From Karstenula rhodostoma CBS 690.94 (lineage: Eukaryota > Ascomycota > Dothideomycetes > Pleosporales > Didymosphaeriaceae): 64,000 nt of DNA. The stretch spans positions 208,842 to 272,841 of the forward strand of contig MU001512.1 of NCBI GenBank assembly GCA_010093485.1, in the 5' to 3' direction. A program made the translations under genes and the position numbers. The notes below the pieces were generated by a model that had not been told where the DNA came from, did not search any database, and saw nothing but the letters and a program-made list of their open reading frames with translations. Positions 10,482 to 21,672 of the stretch are shown one piece after another. The first letter of the stretch is position 1; each line of letters starts with the position of its first letter.

Positions 10482-12473
10482 ATGACTGCTAGATCATCAC
10501 GATTCTTACAGTGGCGTGAGCAAAGAGGCGGAAGCAATCCCCTTAGGCAGCGAGCTGAGAACAAAACAGCCGAACCTGTCAGCGTCAGGTGAGAGGAACT
10601 TAGGTTATGGTGGAATCGAGATTGATCGCGGTTCAGTGTATCGCAATACTGGGAAGGCAATGACGGACCTTGGTCGTCCTTCGCAATACAAATTGGCAAG
10701 AAGGCGCAAGACATCCGCGTTCTTCCGAGCACAGCATCGCCGAACACATGGGTGAGCAGGACCAACGTGCGAGCGCTCAATGTCGAACTCTTCTAACCGA
10801 CACTGTAGGTAGTTTACGGTGAAGGTTGCCCTAGTGATGCGCCTAACAACTGCGCGGATTCCCGTGGAGGCATCTTCAACAATAACAATTCGCTTACTTG
10901 GATTCCGAATTCAATCTTCGAACTTGGCGTTGAAGAAAACCTTGACTACGATGTCTTTGGGGATTTCGGGTTCGACACAGTCACTTTGGGCTGGCAGGGC
11001 TCGAATGGACCATCAGTGGAACATTCTGTTGTCGCAGGTATAGCAGACACGACCTTCACATGGCTGGGTGTGCTGGGGTTGAATCCGCGCCCGACCAATT
11101 TCTCGACATTCCCGAATAGCCCCCAACCGAGCTTGATCCAGCTATTAAAGGACCAAAACTCTATTCCGAGCCTGTCGTGGGCATATACTGCAGGGGCGCC
11201 ATATAGGTTGAATAAAGTCTTCGGCTCACTCACCCTCGGCGGCTATGACCAAGCTCGGTTTCACAGACCATCCGAGACCGCTCAGGATCTCACCTTTCCT
11301 TTCTACACAGACATATCCCGGGACCTGCTTGTTGGTATCTCTTCGATAAAGACAAGCAACACCACGTCATCGTCCTCGGAATCCGCATTACTGAAGGATG
11401 GGATTTTCGCATTAATTGACTCAACAGTCCCCCACCTCTGGTTACCGCAATCAGTGTGTGAAGCATTCGAAGATGCATTCGGATTAACATGGGATTCTAC
11501 GTCTGAATTGTACACGCTAAATGCAACACAACACTCCACACTCTCGAAACTCAATCCGACAGTTACTTTCCAGTTATCGCCAGAATTGCCAATATCGGAC
11601 GACAAGTCAACCTCAATAGCGTTTCCTTACTCGGCATTCGATTTGAATGTATCGTGGCCTTACGCCACAGACACAACGCGTTATTTTCCCCTGAAACGCG
11701 CGGCGAACGACACTCAATACACACTGGGGCGCGCATTCCTACAAGAGGCTTATCTCATTGCAGATTACGAACGACAGAACTTTTCGGTGTGGCCATGTAA
11801 ATGGGATTCAGATACCACCAACGGAAACATCATTCCCATTTTATCTAAAGACGCACCGACAAATACTTCTGATCCGGCTGGAGGAAACGGCAACAACAAT
11901 AACAGCGACACCTCACAGTCATCGTCAAATAATGGAATAAGTTCCGGGGCAATCGCTGGTATAGTAATAGGCGTTATAGCCATCATAGCAGCCATCGCTG
12001 CATGGCTATATTGGAGACGAAGAAAGAGCAAGTCGAAGGCCTCGGAACTTGAAGGAAATCAAGCAGATGTCACCCGAGCACAAGAAGCAATAAATGCTAT
12101 TCCTGTCGAAGCGCCTCAAGATCTAGGCGTAATGGAAGCTCCTACCAACGATAAGCATTTCGCTCCCCCGCCAGAGGAGCTGGAAGGATCCAGATACGTA
12201 GCCCACGGTGGGGAGCTGGATTCAACCCCAAGACATGAGATGGTTGGCCAAGACGGGTTTCCACTCTACGGTGCACAGCAAGGCTGGGGGACCGATATTG
12301 AGGGGCTACACGAGGCCGACGCGGGAGAGAAAAGGGCTACGATGCATGAAATGCCTGCACCGTATGCGGGCTTCGGACAGAAGCTCACACATGACCAGGC
12401 CGCAGCAACAACGGCCGGACCGGTCCCCGCCTGGTCTGATCAGCCTTCGGCATCACGTAAAACTGACAGATAG
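10482..12473 (+). CDS. Membrane-anchored pepsin-fold (A1-like) protein, first catalytic Asp apparently absent
   Basis: Exons 10482-10588, 10637-10751 and 10809-12473 join in frame to 628 residues. The lumenal part follows the A1 aspartic-protease layout (QYWEGNDGPWSSF, GSLTLGGYD, YTLGRAFLQEAYLIADY), followed by an Asn/Ser-rich stalk, one transmembrane helix (GAIAGIVIGVIAIIAAIAAW), a basic stop-transfer WRRRKSKSK and a ~130-residue cytosolic tail. The usual DTGS before the (N/L)TWV strand is replaced by LPSTAS, while the second site reads IDSTVPHLWLP. The protein is therefore probably not an ordinary protease; relatives of this type are widespread in Pezizomycotina. With ATG 10482 there is no signal peptide, so the true start may lie in an unseen upstream exon. 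The two last introns are well supported. Confidence 0.8.
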
Positions 12474-13000
12474 TGTAGTTGTGTTCTCGCACTCACACGT
12501 CTTGCTACAACATTTTCATTACTCTTCTTCAAATAATACCAAGATTGTATAACGTTTATTACTGCGTAGCGAATCGCATAATGTGCCGAATCCGACCAAT
12601 CAGCTTGTAGGCATCTGTGGTTAGCGTAAGCTGATTGGTTGGATTCGGCACATTATGCGATTCGCTACGCAGTAATGGACGTTAGTAGGATAATATATTA
12701 ATTTGCGGCACGAACCCACACGACCGTGATTCCACATTGAGATTACTGGATGACACACTATACCATGTAATTGATAAACCTATGCATAGACGCGACCGGC
12801 CTGACGGTTCTTCCCAAGAATCATAATACGCCATTGCCTTGCTTTATCACTGTGATGCAGCCAGCCGAACCCAAAAACAACGTGACTTGGAGGATCGAGC
12901 TATCTACCTAGCAAACACTCGACCTATTTATAGAAGTTCCATGCAACCTGAAGAACTGGTTAAACTCTTTCGCCAATACTCCAATCACTAAGACCATGAC
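12474..13000. other. Intergenic region containing the MITE-like hairpin
   Basis: This 527-bp stretch between two convergent genes contains the 12,550-12,684 inverted repeat and no recognisable gene. Confidence 0.7.
12550..12684. mobile_element. MITE-like perfect-hairpin element
   Basis: Arms at 12,550-12,606 and 12,628-12,684 (57 bp each) are reverse complements with three mismatches and a 21-bp loop. The inner 49 bp differ at one position. The outer ends read TA-ACGT and ACGT-TA, compatible with a TA target-site duplication as left by Tc1/mariner-type transposases. There is no coding capacity. It could instead be a foldback or convergent terminator structure, but arm length and near-perfect identity favour a recent non-autonomous transposon. 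Confidence 0.7.
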
Positions 13001-13618
13001 TTACAACGAACCCTCCAACTCCTTCTCAACCTCCCCCTCCGCATCCATCAAAGCAGCCTGCTCGATATCCCCCTCCACCATTCCCTTCGTATGCTGCCCG
13101 CCCACCCTTCTCCGCTGCTTCGCATCCCCGTACGCACGGGGATCCGCCGACCGCTGCACCTGATGTTTCAACGACGAACCTCCCCAGGGGCACTTGTTCT
13201 GCTCCTGTTTATGTTGCATCACCTCCATGGACTGGTAGTCAGTGTTGCCTCGCAGCTCCACGGAAGGCTTCGTCAGGAAATATTCGTCGTCTGCATCCAT
13301 AGCTGCGAGCCGCCAGTACCACTTGTCCCAGAGATGGCCGTTCCGACGGCGGAAGGTTTTGTCGCCGGAAATGTGCTCGATTAAGAAGCCGCGGTGGGTG
13401 CGGAGGCGCTGGGCTGCGGTGGCAAGGTCGTCTTCGGTGGGATGGGGGTGGAGAGAGGCTAGGGTGCCGCTTTCGGGGGGTTTGGCCTGGCAAAGGGGTG
13501 TAGCGGGAACGGGTTTCACGGGGATGGGTGGGATGGGTTTGTCGTTGGCGTTTAGGCTTGTGCGGACTTTTGCGGCGAAAAGCAATAGGTCGATGGCGTC
13601 TATGTTTTTTTCCGACAT
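13001..13618 (-). CDS. Hypothetical protein
   Basis: A single 205-residue open frame starts with ATG at 13618-13616. I do not recognise the family. The N-terminus resembles a short helix (IDAIDLLLFAAKVRTSL), followed by a Pro-rich linker (KPIPPIPVKPVPATP), a region with aromatic and basic residues (GHLWDKWYWRLAAMDADDEYFL), and an acidic end (AEGEVEKELEGSL). No signal peptide, membrane segment or known domain is seen. It is kept as real because of length, balanced composition and lack of competition from the other strand. It converges on the pepsin-fold gene. Confidence 0.55.
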   Translation of the reverse strand: MSEKNIDAIDLLLFAAKVRTSLNANDKPIPPIPVKPVPATPLCQAKPPESGTLASLHPHPTEDDLATAAQRLRTHRGFLIEHISGDKTFRRRNGHLWDKWYWRLAAMDADDEYFLTKPSVELRGNTDYQSMEVMQHKQEQNKCPWGGSSLKHQVQRSADPRAYGDAKQRRRVGGQHTKGMVEGDIEQAALMDAEGEVEKELEGSL

Positions 13619-13971
13619 GCTGGTCAGAGGTTGAGGTGAGGAAGGGTTGAGGTGAGGAAGGGTTGAGGTGAGAGTAGGGGTAGACGAGGATGAGAGTTAG
13701 TATGAGGGTATGGATATGAAATGGACATGGGGAAGCGTGAAAGTTATCATCGAGCCTAGGATGAAGATTAAACCCACCTGGTCATTGCGCTGATGAATGC
13801 ATCATTAATGATCAATGCGTGTCAGGTGGCGACTGGAGAGGTGTTGAAAGAATCAACATTGATCGTGTATCATATACTACATTGTACACGATCTCCAAAA
13901 GCACATAGTTTAACAGCTCACGAAATCACTCAAGACATCAGGCAAAGCGGAGTAAGCGCCAATTGGAAAAA
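13619..13971. other. Intergenic region
   Basis: This 353-bp spacer between the hypothetical gene and the broken VWA gene holds a purine-rich minisatellite at its left end and nothing else recognised. Confidence 0.6.
13630..13672. repeat. 16-bp minisatellite in a promoter position
   Basis: GTTGAGGTGAGGAAGG occurs about 2.7 times in tandem just upstream of the hypothetical gene start. On the transcribed strand it is a CT-rich leader-like tract. Confidence 0.8.
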
Positions 13972-15896
13972 CTAGGCGAGGAGATTGACGTCGCAACGAA
14001 CAGGAAGTGGGCCTGCACCTCTTAAGAATCCGCATTGAAACAATTGATTTGATCCAAAGTCTTCTGCAATCCACCTCAAAGCCTGTGGGAATTTGACCCA
14101 CTCCCCAAGCTCGTTAAGAGTTTCGCGCGTTCTTGTATGCTGCACAAGCTGGCCAAGCATCCATTCGAAAGTCCTCTTTCTCTGCAGTGCTTCGTTTTGT
14201 TCGTCTGCGCATATTGCAAGGTCGTTCACACCGGCACCTGCCCAGGACTTCGTCCGAAGGACCTCCTCAAGAATGGAAGCTGCGCAATACCTGCAGCTCC
14301 TTGTGCCAACCCAGCTGTGAGGGCGAAATAGAGCTGCTCGTTGATGTACTTCTTGTTGGGTCCGTCGTAATGCACAGCTGGAAGGATTGCATTGAGCTTC
14401 TCGTTGAAGATCGACATTCCTGATGGCGCGAGGAGTACGCACTGAAAACTCACATTCTGACTTAAAATGATGTTGACGTTCTTGTTAGAGCTACCAGCAG
14501 CGAGGGGAAAGTTGAGCGCAAAGTCGGTAGTGTTATCATCAGCATGTTCGGCATCGAGTTCTTCCAGGCAGATCGACGTTGTCTCATCGTCGCCGCAACA
14601 AATCAGACAATTGCCTTTGTAAGCGGGTCCGAGGAGATCCAAACTCGCCATCTCGACGCTGCCCGCGACGACTTCGGAGCGGCGAGCTCGATTGCTCCGA
14701 CGCGACAGGATTTCGGCGTTGAAACTCGCAGCTTCAATGGATGCGAGAGTCCGCATGGCAGCATCCACGAGTTGATTGCGCTTTTGAATAGTCTGGGCCT
14801 CCACGGAAGTAGCGAAGGTGTTGACTGCATTCTGGTAGTGCTCACGATTCTTCGAATGGGCCAGTCATAGCTGCACTTTTAGAAGCTTCCGTTCATCGCC
14901 AGTCATCTCCGGCAGCTCGAGTTTCGCAATGATAGTCGATACGCCTGACACATCTTCTATCCTCGGTGCCAGCTGCTCAATCTTTTGCGCCTGGATAAAC
15001 GACCGTAAAGATTCAGTGCGTCTTCTGATTTTGTAGGCCACATCAAGATTGTTGAAAGCCTCTTCTGATAGTAACTCAAAGACATCCTTGTTTGGCAAGC
15101 GTCCTGCTTGGAGAAGAAGGTCCAGATCGACCCATACAGGACCCCCGTTAGCTTCTTCCCAGTCCGCGCCGAGGCTTACGCCTCTCGATAAGTCGCCACG
15201 TGATTCAGCTTGCAGGACTTCAATATCAAGGGTCTGGCAATGCTTCAAGAACTGCACATCGTTTACGAACGACGGAAGACTCGTCCAGTTAGTGAGATCC
15301 TGCACACCTGTCGATCCGCCCAACGAGGCAAAGCATCCTTTCGTGGCGATGATATAGATCTTGTCCGTGCTGTCTTTGAACAGTATCAGAGTATTTTGCG
15401 CTCCAGCGAAAAAGGAAACGCCGACTGAGATGTTGGTTGTCTTTGGGGTGGCACCACGATACCCGACGGTTAGAAAAACGATGGGCGCATTGAGGATAGC
15501 ATACTGCTGGGCAAGGTCCGCAAGCTGATGGACGGAGCCATCGTCGACCTCTCCATCAGTTATAAGAAACCAGACATCCGACTGCTGGATCTTTTTCAAA
15601 GCCTTCTGTTGTTCCAGAACACGGCCCGGAGAGGTACCTCCGTCCATCGATCGCCAGACGTTTTCGAAGTTTCCAGTAGGAATATCGCAATTCGAGCCCC
15701 ACAGACATATAGAATCGTCCTGGTTAGCAGATTCGTTGCGCACACACTCGACAAATTCGCGTTCGCGAATGAGAAGATGACCCGCTGTTGGCCCTGAATC
15801 ATCGACGGCAAAGAACTTCCTACTCTTGATAAATGGAATATGTTTGACTTCTTTCGTTTTCTGATTCGAGAAAATCTTCCAGCTTTTTGAAGCCAT
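13972..15896 (-). pseudogene. VWA-domain protein gene interrupted by one stop codon and one frameshift
   Basis: Reading leftward from ATG 15896, 343 codons encode a von Willebrand factor A-like domain with the metal-site motif DDSG.T (VDDSGPTAG), GGTSPG and ITDGEVDD, then an in-frame TGA at 14,867-14,865. The same frame continues past the stop with matching protein character (AHSKNREHY, LILCCGDD-like CLICCGDD, NTTDFALNFPLAAG, YDGPNKKYINEQLY) to GAAGIAQ. There a frame change at about 14,272-14,290 is needed to resume SILEEVLRTKSWAGAG, which runs to a stop at 13,972. An intron does not explain the TGA, because the frame and content continue directly. Rebuilt length would be about 640 residues. 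I do not know its function; VWA domains bind metal and protein partners. The first 343 codons could still be expressed. Confidence 0.8.
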
Positions 15897-16124
15897 GTTC
15901 TGGAATTAAGTGGATGCATCTCCACGTGTGTATATTAATTAATAAGTCAGATTGAGGCAGTGCAATGTTGTGCGAGCTTCCCGTTAGCGGCCCTGAGATT
16001 TGCGTCACCCTCTCCGCTACATCCTCCATGTATCACACCTTCACTATTGTCACGGTTTACGCTTCATTCGTCTGACCGTCACCCACTTGGCAGCTATTGC
16101 GCCTTCGACGCCAAAAATCCTAAA
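15897..16124. promoter_or_regulatory. Shared divergent promoter region
   Basis: The 228 bp between the start codons of the leftward VWA gene and the rightward methyltransferase gene must hold both promoters. AT-rich TATTAATTAATAA at 15,933-15,945 lies close to the VWA start. No specific factor site is claimed. Confidence 0.5.
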
Positions 16125-17056
16125 ATGGCAAACCCAGTGTACTCTTCGCCTGAGTGGTACCTGAACGCCCAGGACAAAGACGTAAGCAGCGACATAGGTC
16201 GGCTAACTATTTACCACCTCGGCTTCAAGCAGGCCGCGGAGGGAACCCTGCTATTTGCGCCACTCGACTTCTCCAACGCACCTCGAGCCGTACTCGATGT
16301 CGGAACAGCAGATGGCCTCTGGATGCGCGAGGTCCAGTCGTCAATTCCCGCTCCGCCACAGGGCGAGCATAAATTCATCGGTACGGATATCAATACCTCC
16401 TTCTTCCCATCTACGGCGACGAAAAACATCACATATGTGAAGCAAGACATTAGAGACGCAACACCAAAGGCCTGGGATAATGCCTTCGACCTCGTCAACC
16501 TTCGCATGATTCTCATCGCCGCCGGTTCAGGGTCCGCACAGCGCGCTGTGGTGAATGAGCACATTAAGCTTGTCAAACCTGGCGGTTGGATACAGATTGG
16601 GGATTGCGATCGCGTCTGCCCGACGCCAGAGGCGGAGAACCCGCGCTATCATGAAATGTTCGCGTGCATCCGAGCCGTTTGCCAATCATCAGGGCTGGAC
16701 CCCCTGGAGGCACCAAAGATGAAGTCATGGTTGGAGGAAGCGGGACTCGAGCAGGTACAAGAGCGGACCGCGATGCGCGCTGTTGGAAAGCGGAATGGGG
16801 ACGAGGCGCTGGGGAAATTGGGCATCGGGGCGGATCTGATGATCGCGAAGGGTTTTGCGACCGGTGCGAAGGGTGAGTGTCGTATTCCTGAAACACATTC
16901 CAAAGGGGTATACTGACAGCAATAGGGTTGAGTCTGTCCCTCAAGCCACTGCCGGATGAGCGACTGAATTCGCTGGTGCAAGACCTAGAGACGGAATTGA
17001 CCGAAACAGGAGCGTATTTCCCGATGCGCTTTATCTGGGGGAGGAAACCATGCTAA
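16125..17056 (+). CDS. SAM-dependent class I methyltransferase
   Basis: Exons 16125-16872 and 16926-17056 join in frame to 292 residues; the 53-bp intron has GTGAGT, an ACTGAC branch and a TAG acceptor. The N-terminus (YLNAQDKD.S.DIGRLTIYHLGF) and motif I VLDVGTADGLWMREV (~56-70), an acidic GTDIN, then DLVNLRMI and a WIQIGDCD strand are typical of a fungal methyltransferase subgroup often found in secondary-metabolite clusters. The end MRFIWGRKPC also fits. The substrate is unknown; O- or N-methylation of a small molecule is likely. The frame is open upstream to 15960, but the ATG at 16125 begins the conserved part. Neighbours are a VWA gene sharing its promoter region and a PTH11-like membrane protein downstream on the other strand. 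Confidence 0.85.
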
Positions 17057-17309
17057 AGAGGCCACGTACTGGATACGAACGACGGACAGGGGGCAGCGGA
17101 TATTCGATAGATGTTAGGCACCAGGGCTTCAGCAACGTCACGATCCCTAGGTGGGATCGGGTGAGGAATTATACCTTAGTTCACGATGCTTAAATGCCCT
17201 GAGCGATGAACTGGCGTCAGAAAAATCACTTTACCTCCCTCGTGTCCTATTTACAAACCCAGAGCGAACGCTGCGCGATGTGATCTCGCCCCTCACTCAG
17301 AAGCAATCC

Positions 17310-18785
17310 TCATCTATGCCCTTCATCCACTGTGTACCCCTTCGATACATGGATCGTACCATTCTTGTGGACCTCAGGCCCATACACATGCTCTGCGCTA
17401 GAAGAGTTGGCACCTGACATGTCATGCAACTGTATGATCTCCTCTTCGTCAGCTCCTCCCTTTAGTCGCGACTCATATTGAGAATGCGCATGATCAGAGT
17501 CCTGGATGTTCGACCGCGAGATCTTCCTACTGACAATGCTGCTCGCAGCGCTCATAAGACCACTGAACAGTCCGTTGTGAACTAACTCGCGTATGACAGG
17601 GCGGATCGTCGGCGCGCAGGCGGCAAGAATGCCGACCTGGATTTCGATGAGGGTCCACACGCACGTTGCGGTGACGCCCACTGGGTCAAGTTAGGTCCTG
17701 GCCAATTGCAATACACGATGTGACTTACGTCCAGGGTCCATGATTTTATCTTTGGGGGCAAATTTGGTGTAGATGCCGATGTAGGACCTCGCAGCGCTAG
17801 CTCCGACCGATCTTGAGAACAGTTAGTCTATGTGTTATCCAGAGTAGATGCATACACGTACAGCAACCCTACTAGAAGAATCGCTGCGATGGATATCTTG
17901 TCCGACAAAGGAAGATGTTGGAGGGCGAAAATCTTGTTCATTTGGTAAGCCACTGTATGAAAACGTTTGAGGATATATCGTACCATTGGTAGAGGAATGA
18001 GCACCGTAATAAGATCTGACACAGTGTCAGATATCAGCACACCGAAGTCTAGCTTCTGAGTCGATCCACACTCCTTCTTCTGCACCGCAGGGTTCATGTG
18101 GCTTCGCGAGGAGAAGATTCCGTGGTCTCCGCAGATAGCCATAAAGGCAGTGAAGAAGCTGACTGTCCATAGGGTCATGATAACGATCCATGTCGTGATG
18201 TATGGGCGATACTTCGGAACACTGAAGATCTGGAGGTAGAAGAACGAGACAGAGGTCTTGATGAACCCGACGGCAAGGATGCCTGTGACAACGAAAGCGT
18301 AATTGTGCTTGCGACCATTTAGTTCTCGTTATGTCTCTGTCGATGGAAGATACTAACCATGCGTAGTCTATAGAGGAAATCAACCGCGGCCGCAGGGTCT
18401 GCCTTCTGCAGAGGCGCGACTTTCACCGAGAACAAGCCATTCGCAGCGCCTGTTCAAAGTATCAGAATAAGCTTCTACTTTCCATGATGTTCCCAGCATG
18501 TTTAGAAGCGTCTAAATCGGCGCAAGAGCTTCTATGCGCTCTGGCACGATTTGACGAGCTACCTAATGTCCGGTGCCTTCTTTGGAGATTAGGGTACGCA
18601 CAATATACTTGTTCTATTCCGAGCGCGGTTGACAAAATACCTGCAACGATGATGAGGTAGTCTGAGGTGTGGAATCCCAGGGCCTTCATCTTGTGCGACG
18701 CAAATCGCGACCCAATCATCAGCAGAACCAGTGTCTGCACAATGACGGCGGCAGCGATGAGGCCATGAGGGTTGTCATACGCCAT
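17310..18785 (-). CDS. PTH11-like / rhodopsin-fold integral membrane protein
   Basis: Exons, read leftward, are 18785-18602, 18449-18358, 18307-17862, 17811-17729 and 17680-17310, giving 391 residues. Three introns are 50, 50 and 48 bp; the first (18,601-18,450) is 152 bp, longer than normal here, so a small exon may be missing. Hydrophobic helices recur from the N-terminus (GLIAAAVIVQTLVLLMIGSRF, DYLIIVAGILSTALGIE), through FVVTGILAVGFIKTSVSFFYL and ITTWIVIMTLWTVSFFTAF to SDLITVLIPLPM, matching the seven-helix fungal rhodopsin/PTH11-like family. A charged ~100-residue cytoplasmic tail follows (SRKISRSNIQDSDHAHSQYESRL). Such proteins are candidate fungal GPCRs or sensors; ligand unknown. The last stretch of exon 3 (VRYILKRFHTVAYQMNK) is longer than usual and could hide a splice variant. 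Confidence 0.8.
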
Positions 18786-20592
18786 ACTGAACGAGGACCG
18801 GTGAGAAGTGGCAATACAGCAACTTCAATAGCTGTCGCGTGTCGATGTACTGTCCACAGACATTCACGATTAAAGCAGAGCTAACAAGTAGCGTAGGCGG
18901 GTGCGGATCGCGGGTACGGGGCGCGGAAGGAAGAAGGCCCTGCACACGGGCCTTGCGTTTGGGTCTCCTCGAAGAATAGCGACGCATCAACACGGGTGAG
19001 TGAGCTTGATCTTCACTGGTTACCAACCAGCCGAAGGGATGCGCGTTACATCACATTCAGGAAGGAGAAGAATGCTCTTGGTGTGACTAACCCTGCCTAT
19101 ATGCGCGTCCTGTAAGTACGAGGCAAATGAAGTGGCATCCAGCTTCCATGCCTCAGCATTGCGTGGCGAAAGTGCAAAGGTGGCAAATCGCACGGCTCCT
19201 ACTAGAGGATTGACACTGTTTGCGCGACTGATTCAAAGATTTTTTCCAAGATGGTACTTCAAAGCTATTGACCAGCTTTCCTCAGTTCAAATAGCCTGGC
19301 CACGGACGTGTCTCAATGAGTCTGCCACATTGCTTATCTGTACGGATCGTATCCCGGCAATGTGGTACCAATCCAACACCGCGAGATTATTGCCGCACAA
19401 ATAGAGTGAGTGCTAAGACGGATAAGAAGCGGGAATTTGGCGCTCTACTTGTTATTGGACGGAATCCCTGGGGTAGTAGCTGGCGTGTTCATCTGACACG
19501 TGCATTAGCGCCAACGGGACCACTCTGTCGGGTTGAAGTCATAGTTCATAGCCTAGGCACACACTGAGGGTCGATTATCATATACTGTGTTTCATTCCGA
19601 TATTGCAACATGTTTCATGGTGGAGAAACAATATCATAAGACTGTAAGGCTACAAGCTCGTCCCACTCCATGACTCACGTGACCCAGTATGCACCCAAGG
19701 CCAAGGCCAGTGCCTTTCAGGATTCCTTTAGAAGCCTTTACTCGATTCGCATCTGCACCCAAAGAAGGCGAAGGAATTAAAAAGCCGTGTGGTCAAGCTG
19801 CGCAATCAATTAGATTTACGTCACAGTTCTTCCGATAGGTTGAAAGCTTACTCCAATAACGTCAATCCTCTCCTCTTCTCCCAAGGAGACCTAAGAGTAA
19901 TCAACACCTCCGTCAGCCTGGATCGGGATCAAAATGCTGTCCAAGTCTGCATCTACAGTTGGTCAGAATATGTATTTATTCGAGGACTAAAGTCGCTATG
20001 TACCAACTGGTAGAGGTGCTGCAAAAACACCTAGCACGCTGAACAGCGCAAGAAATAGTTGAAATTGCATGCTGTCTGGTATTTGACGATGCTTGAGTGG
20101 GGAGTTGGTATGAGGTTGGCTCGGAAGATACACCACCCGGAAGAGTTGTTTTTATATCCAAAGCCATGGAAAAACTTCACCAATCACATGAAAGGTGTGA
20201 TAGGTGATAGTATCACTGCATGTTCTGTGGGATCAGGCCTACCTTGATTACCACGATAGGTTAATGCGATGGTTGACAACAAAGAAATCAGAACGAGTCA
20301 GCCTCGTACCGCGAAAAAATGGGTGTACACCCTGTAGGCCATTTATTTGAAGCCTGGGCGTCGATTTAGTAGCCAATCAGTGGGCGAAGCGCTCGTTCCG
20401 AGATGCACTTTGTCTCTCCTCAGCGCCTACATGCGTGCAGCTGATGGCGCACATGTGGGTCCGGACAGGCAGATAACGTATCGGAAAATCCCAGACATCT
20501 TTCCAAGATCAACTTTTGCTCTGAGGTGATCGCGTCCTTTTCCATTTCTCGAGTCTGATCTTTTGTTGCACTTGGAGAACTATAGTGTCACA
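18786..20592. other. Gene-poor stretch, no gene recognised
   Basis: In 1.8 kb between the PTH11-like gene and the UstYa-like gene I see only short unsupported frames on both strands. No RiPP precursor with repeated Kex2-type cores, no tRNA and no transposon ends were found. Confidence 0.5.
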
Positions 20593-21672
20593 ATGTGGAA
20601 AACTCTTTACAAACCTCTACCTAAGAATGACTTTGACTCTAATGAGCCGCTGTCAAAAGACGATCTTCCTCTAGAGCAGGTCACTACCGAACCGAACCGG
20701 ATCAGTCGATGTCTTCCCTCACTCCAACAAACCTTCAATGTCGTTGCGATAGTATACGTGGTGCTGTCACTGCCGACGGTTTTCTCGTTCCTGAGAAACC
20801 AGAGAGCACAGGTTTACTGTCCGTCATTTTAATGATAGCTAATGCCTTGTTCGATATCTTCTAATGAACATACAGCGCCAGTAAATCCACTCATAACGTA
20901 TGAGCGCCAGCCCTTACACGAAGACCATGAAGTGCTTGAGCACAAGGGCTTTGTAGGGCACCCAAATGATACTGAGTCACACTGGAGGGATCTACTCGAA
21001 CGTACGTCCCGCATTGATGATCTCGGACCGAGCACTGAAATGATGCAGCCATGAACTTCAAAGCCACGGAAGAAGAACTGCGCAAGGCCAATATCAATAT
21101 TGACGACAAAGTTGTCCGGGTTTCTGGTGGCGGCTACGTCGGTGTCTTGTCTGTATACCACGAGCTTCATTGCCTTGTAAGTCCTGTATCTTTCTCAACG
21201 AAGCCGGCTAATGATCTCGCAGGAAGCATTGAGAAGATCGACCCTGAGGTTCGCCACCTCGGCATGCTGACCTCTTCTCTCGACTGACATCTGCAGATCT
21301 CACTATTACCCCGGTATGACAGATGCGGGGCTAGACCATGACGATCGCGTTCTCGAACACCTGAGTAAGTTCAGACTAGTAGCGCTATGTCGATATTTTG
21401 ACAAGGCACTAACCTTTCCAGCCCACTGCATTGAATACGTACGTAGAACCATCATGTGTCACGCCGATGTGTCCGTATACACTGCGGTTTGGATTGCGGA
21501 TTCCCACGAGAAGCCTAACAAGGATCTCATATCTGGAGGAGAGAGGGAATGTGTGAGCTGGGATGCCATCGATAAGTGGTCACGATCAAGGGCGCTGCAG
21601 AAAAAGGTGTACAAAGTGAAGCCTGGGCCTTTTGAGAAGGCTCTTCACCCCAGTGAGAGCGATGTGTTATGA
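20593..21672 (+). CDS. UstYa-like (DUF3328) oxidase, mycotoxin-biosynthesis family
   Basis: Six exons (20593-20818, 20876-21001, 21049-21176, 21223-21248, 21297-21364, 21422-21672) join in frame to 274 residues; introns are 46-57 bp. A cytosolic N-terminus is followed by one transmembrane helix at ~47-67. The consensus YSP...YE lies at the first junction, and two HxxHC motifs, H155-E-L-H-C159 and H190-L-T-H-C194, are followed by MCHADVS. This is the signature of UstYa-type proteins, known to act in oxidation and macrocyclisation during ustiloxin and other fungal RiPP or peptide pathways. The first donor (T|GTCCGT) is non-standard and chosen because only it gives the conserved YSP frame. Exon 4 is just 26 bp. 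No precursor-peptide gene was found nearby, so the partner pathway is unknown. Confidence 0.88.

Noticed and set aside
14865..14867. Explaining the TGA of the VWA gene by an intron
   Set aside because: Conserved-looking sequence continues in the same frame on both sides without consensus donor and acceptor.
17969..17999. A 31-bp intron in exon 3 of the PTH11-like gene
   Set aside because: Removal breaks the frame and the size is too short; the frame is continuous without it.
18013..18031. Perfect 19-bp palindrome as an operator
   Set aside because: It lies in an exon of the PTH11-like gene and encodes the repeated SDTVSD, so chance coding is enough.
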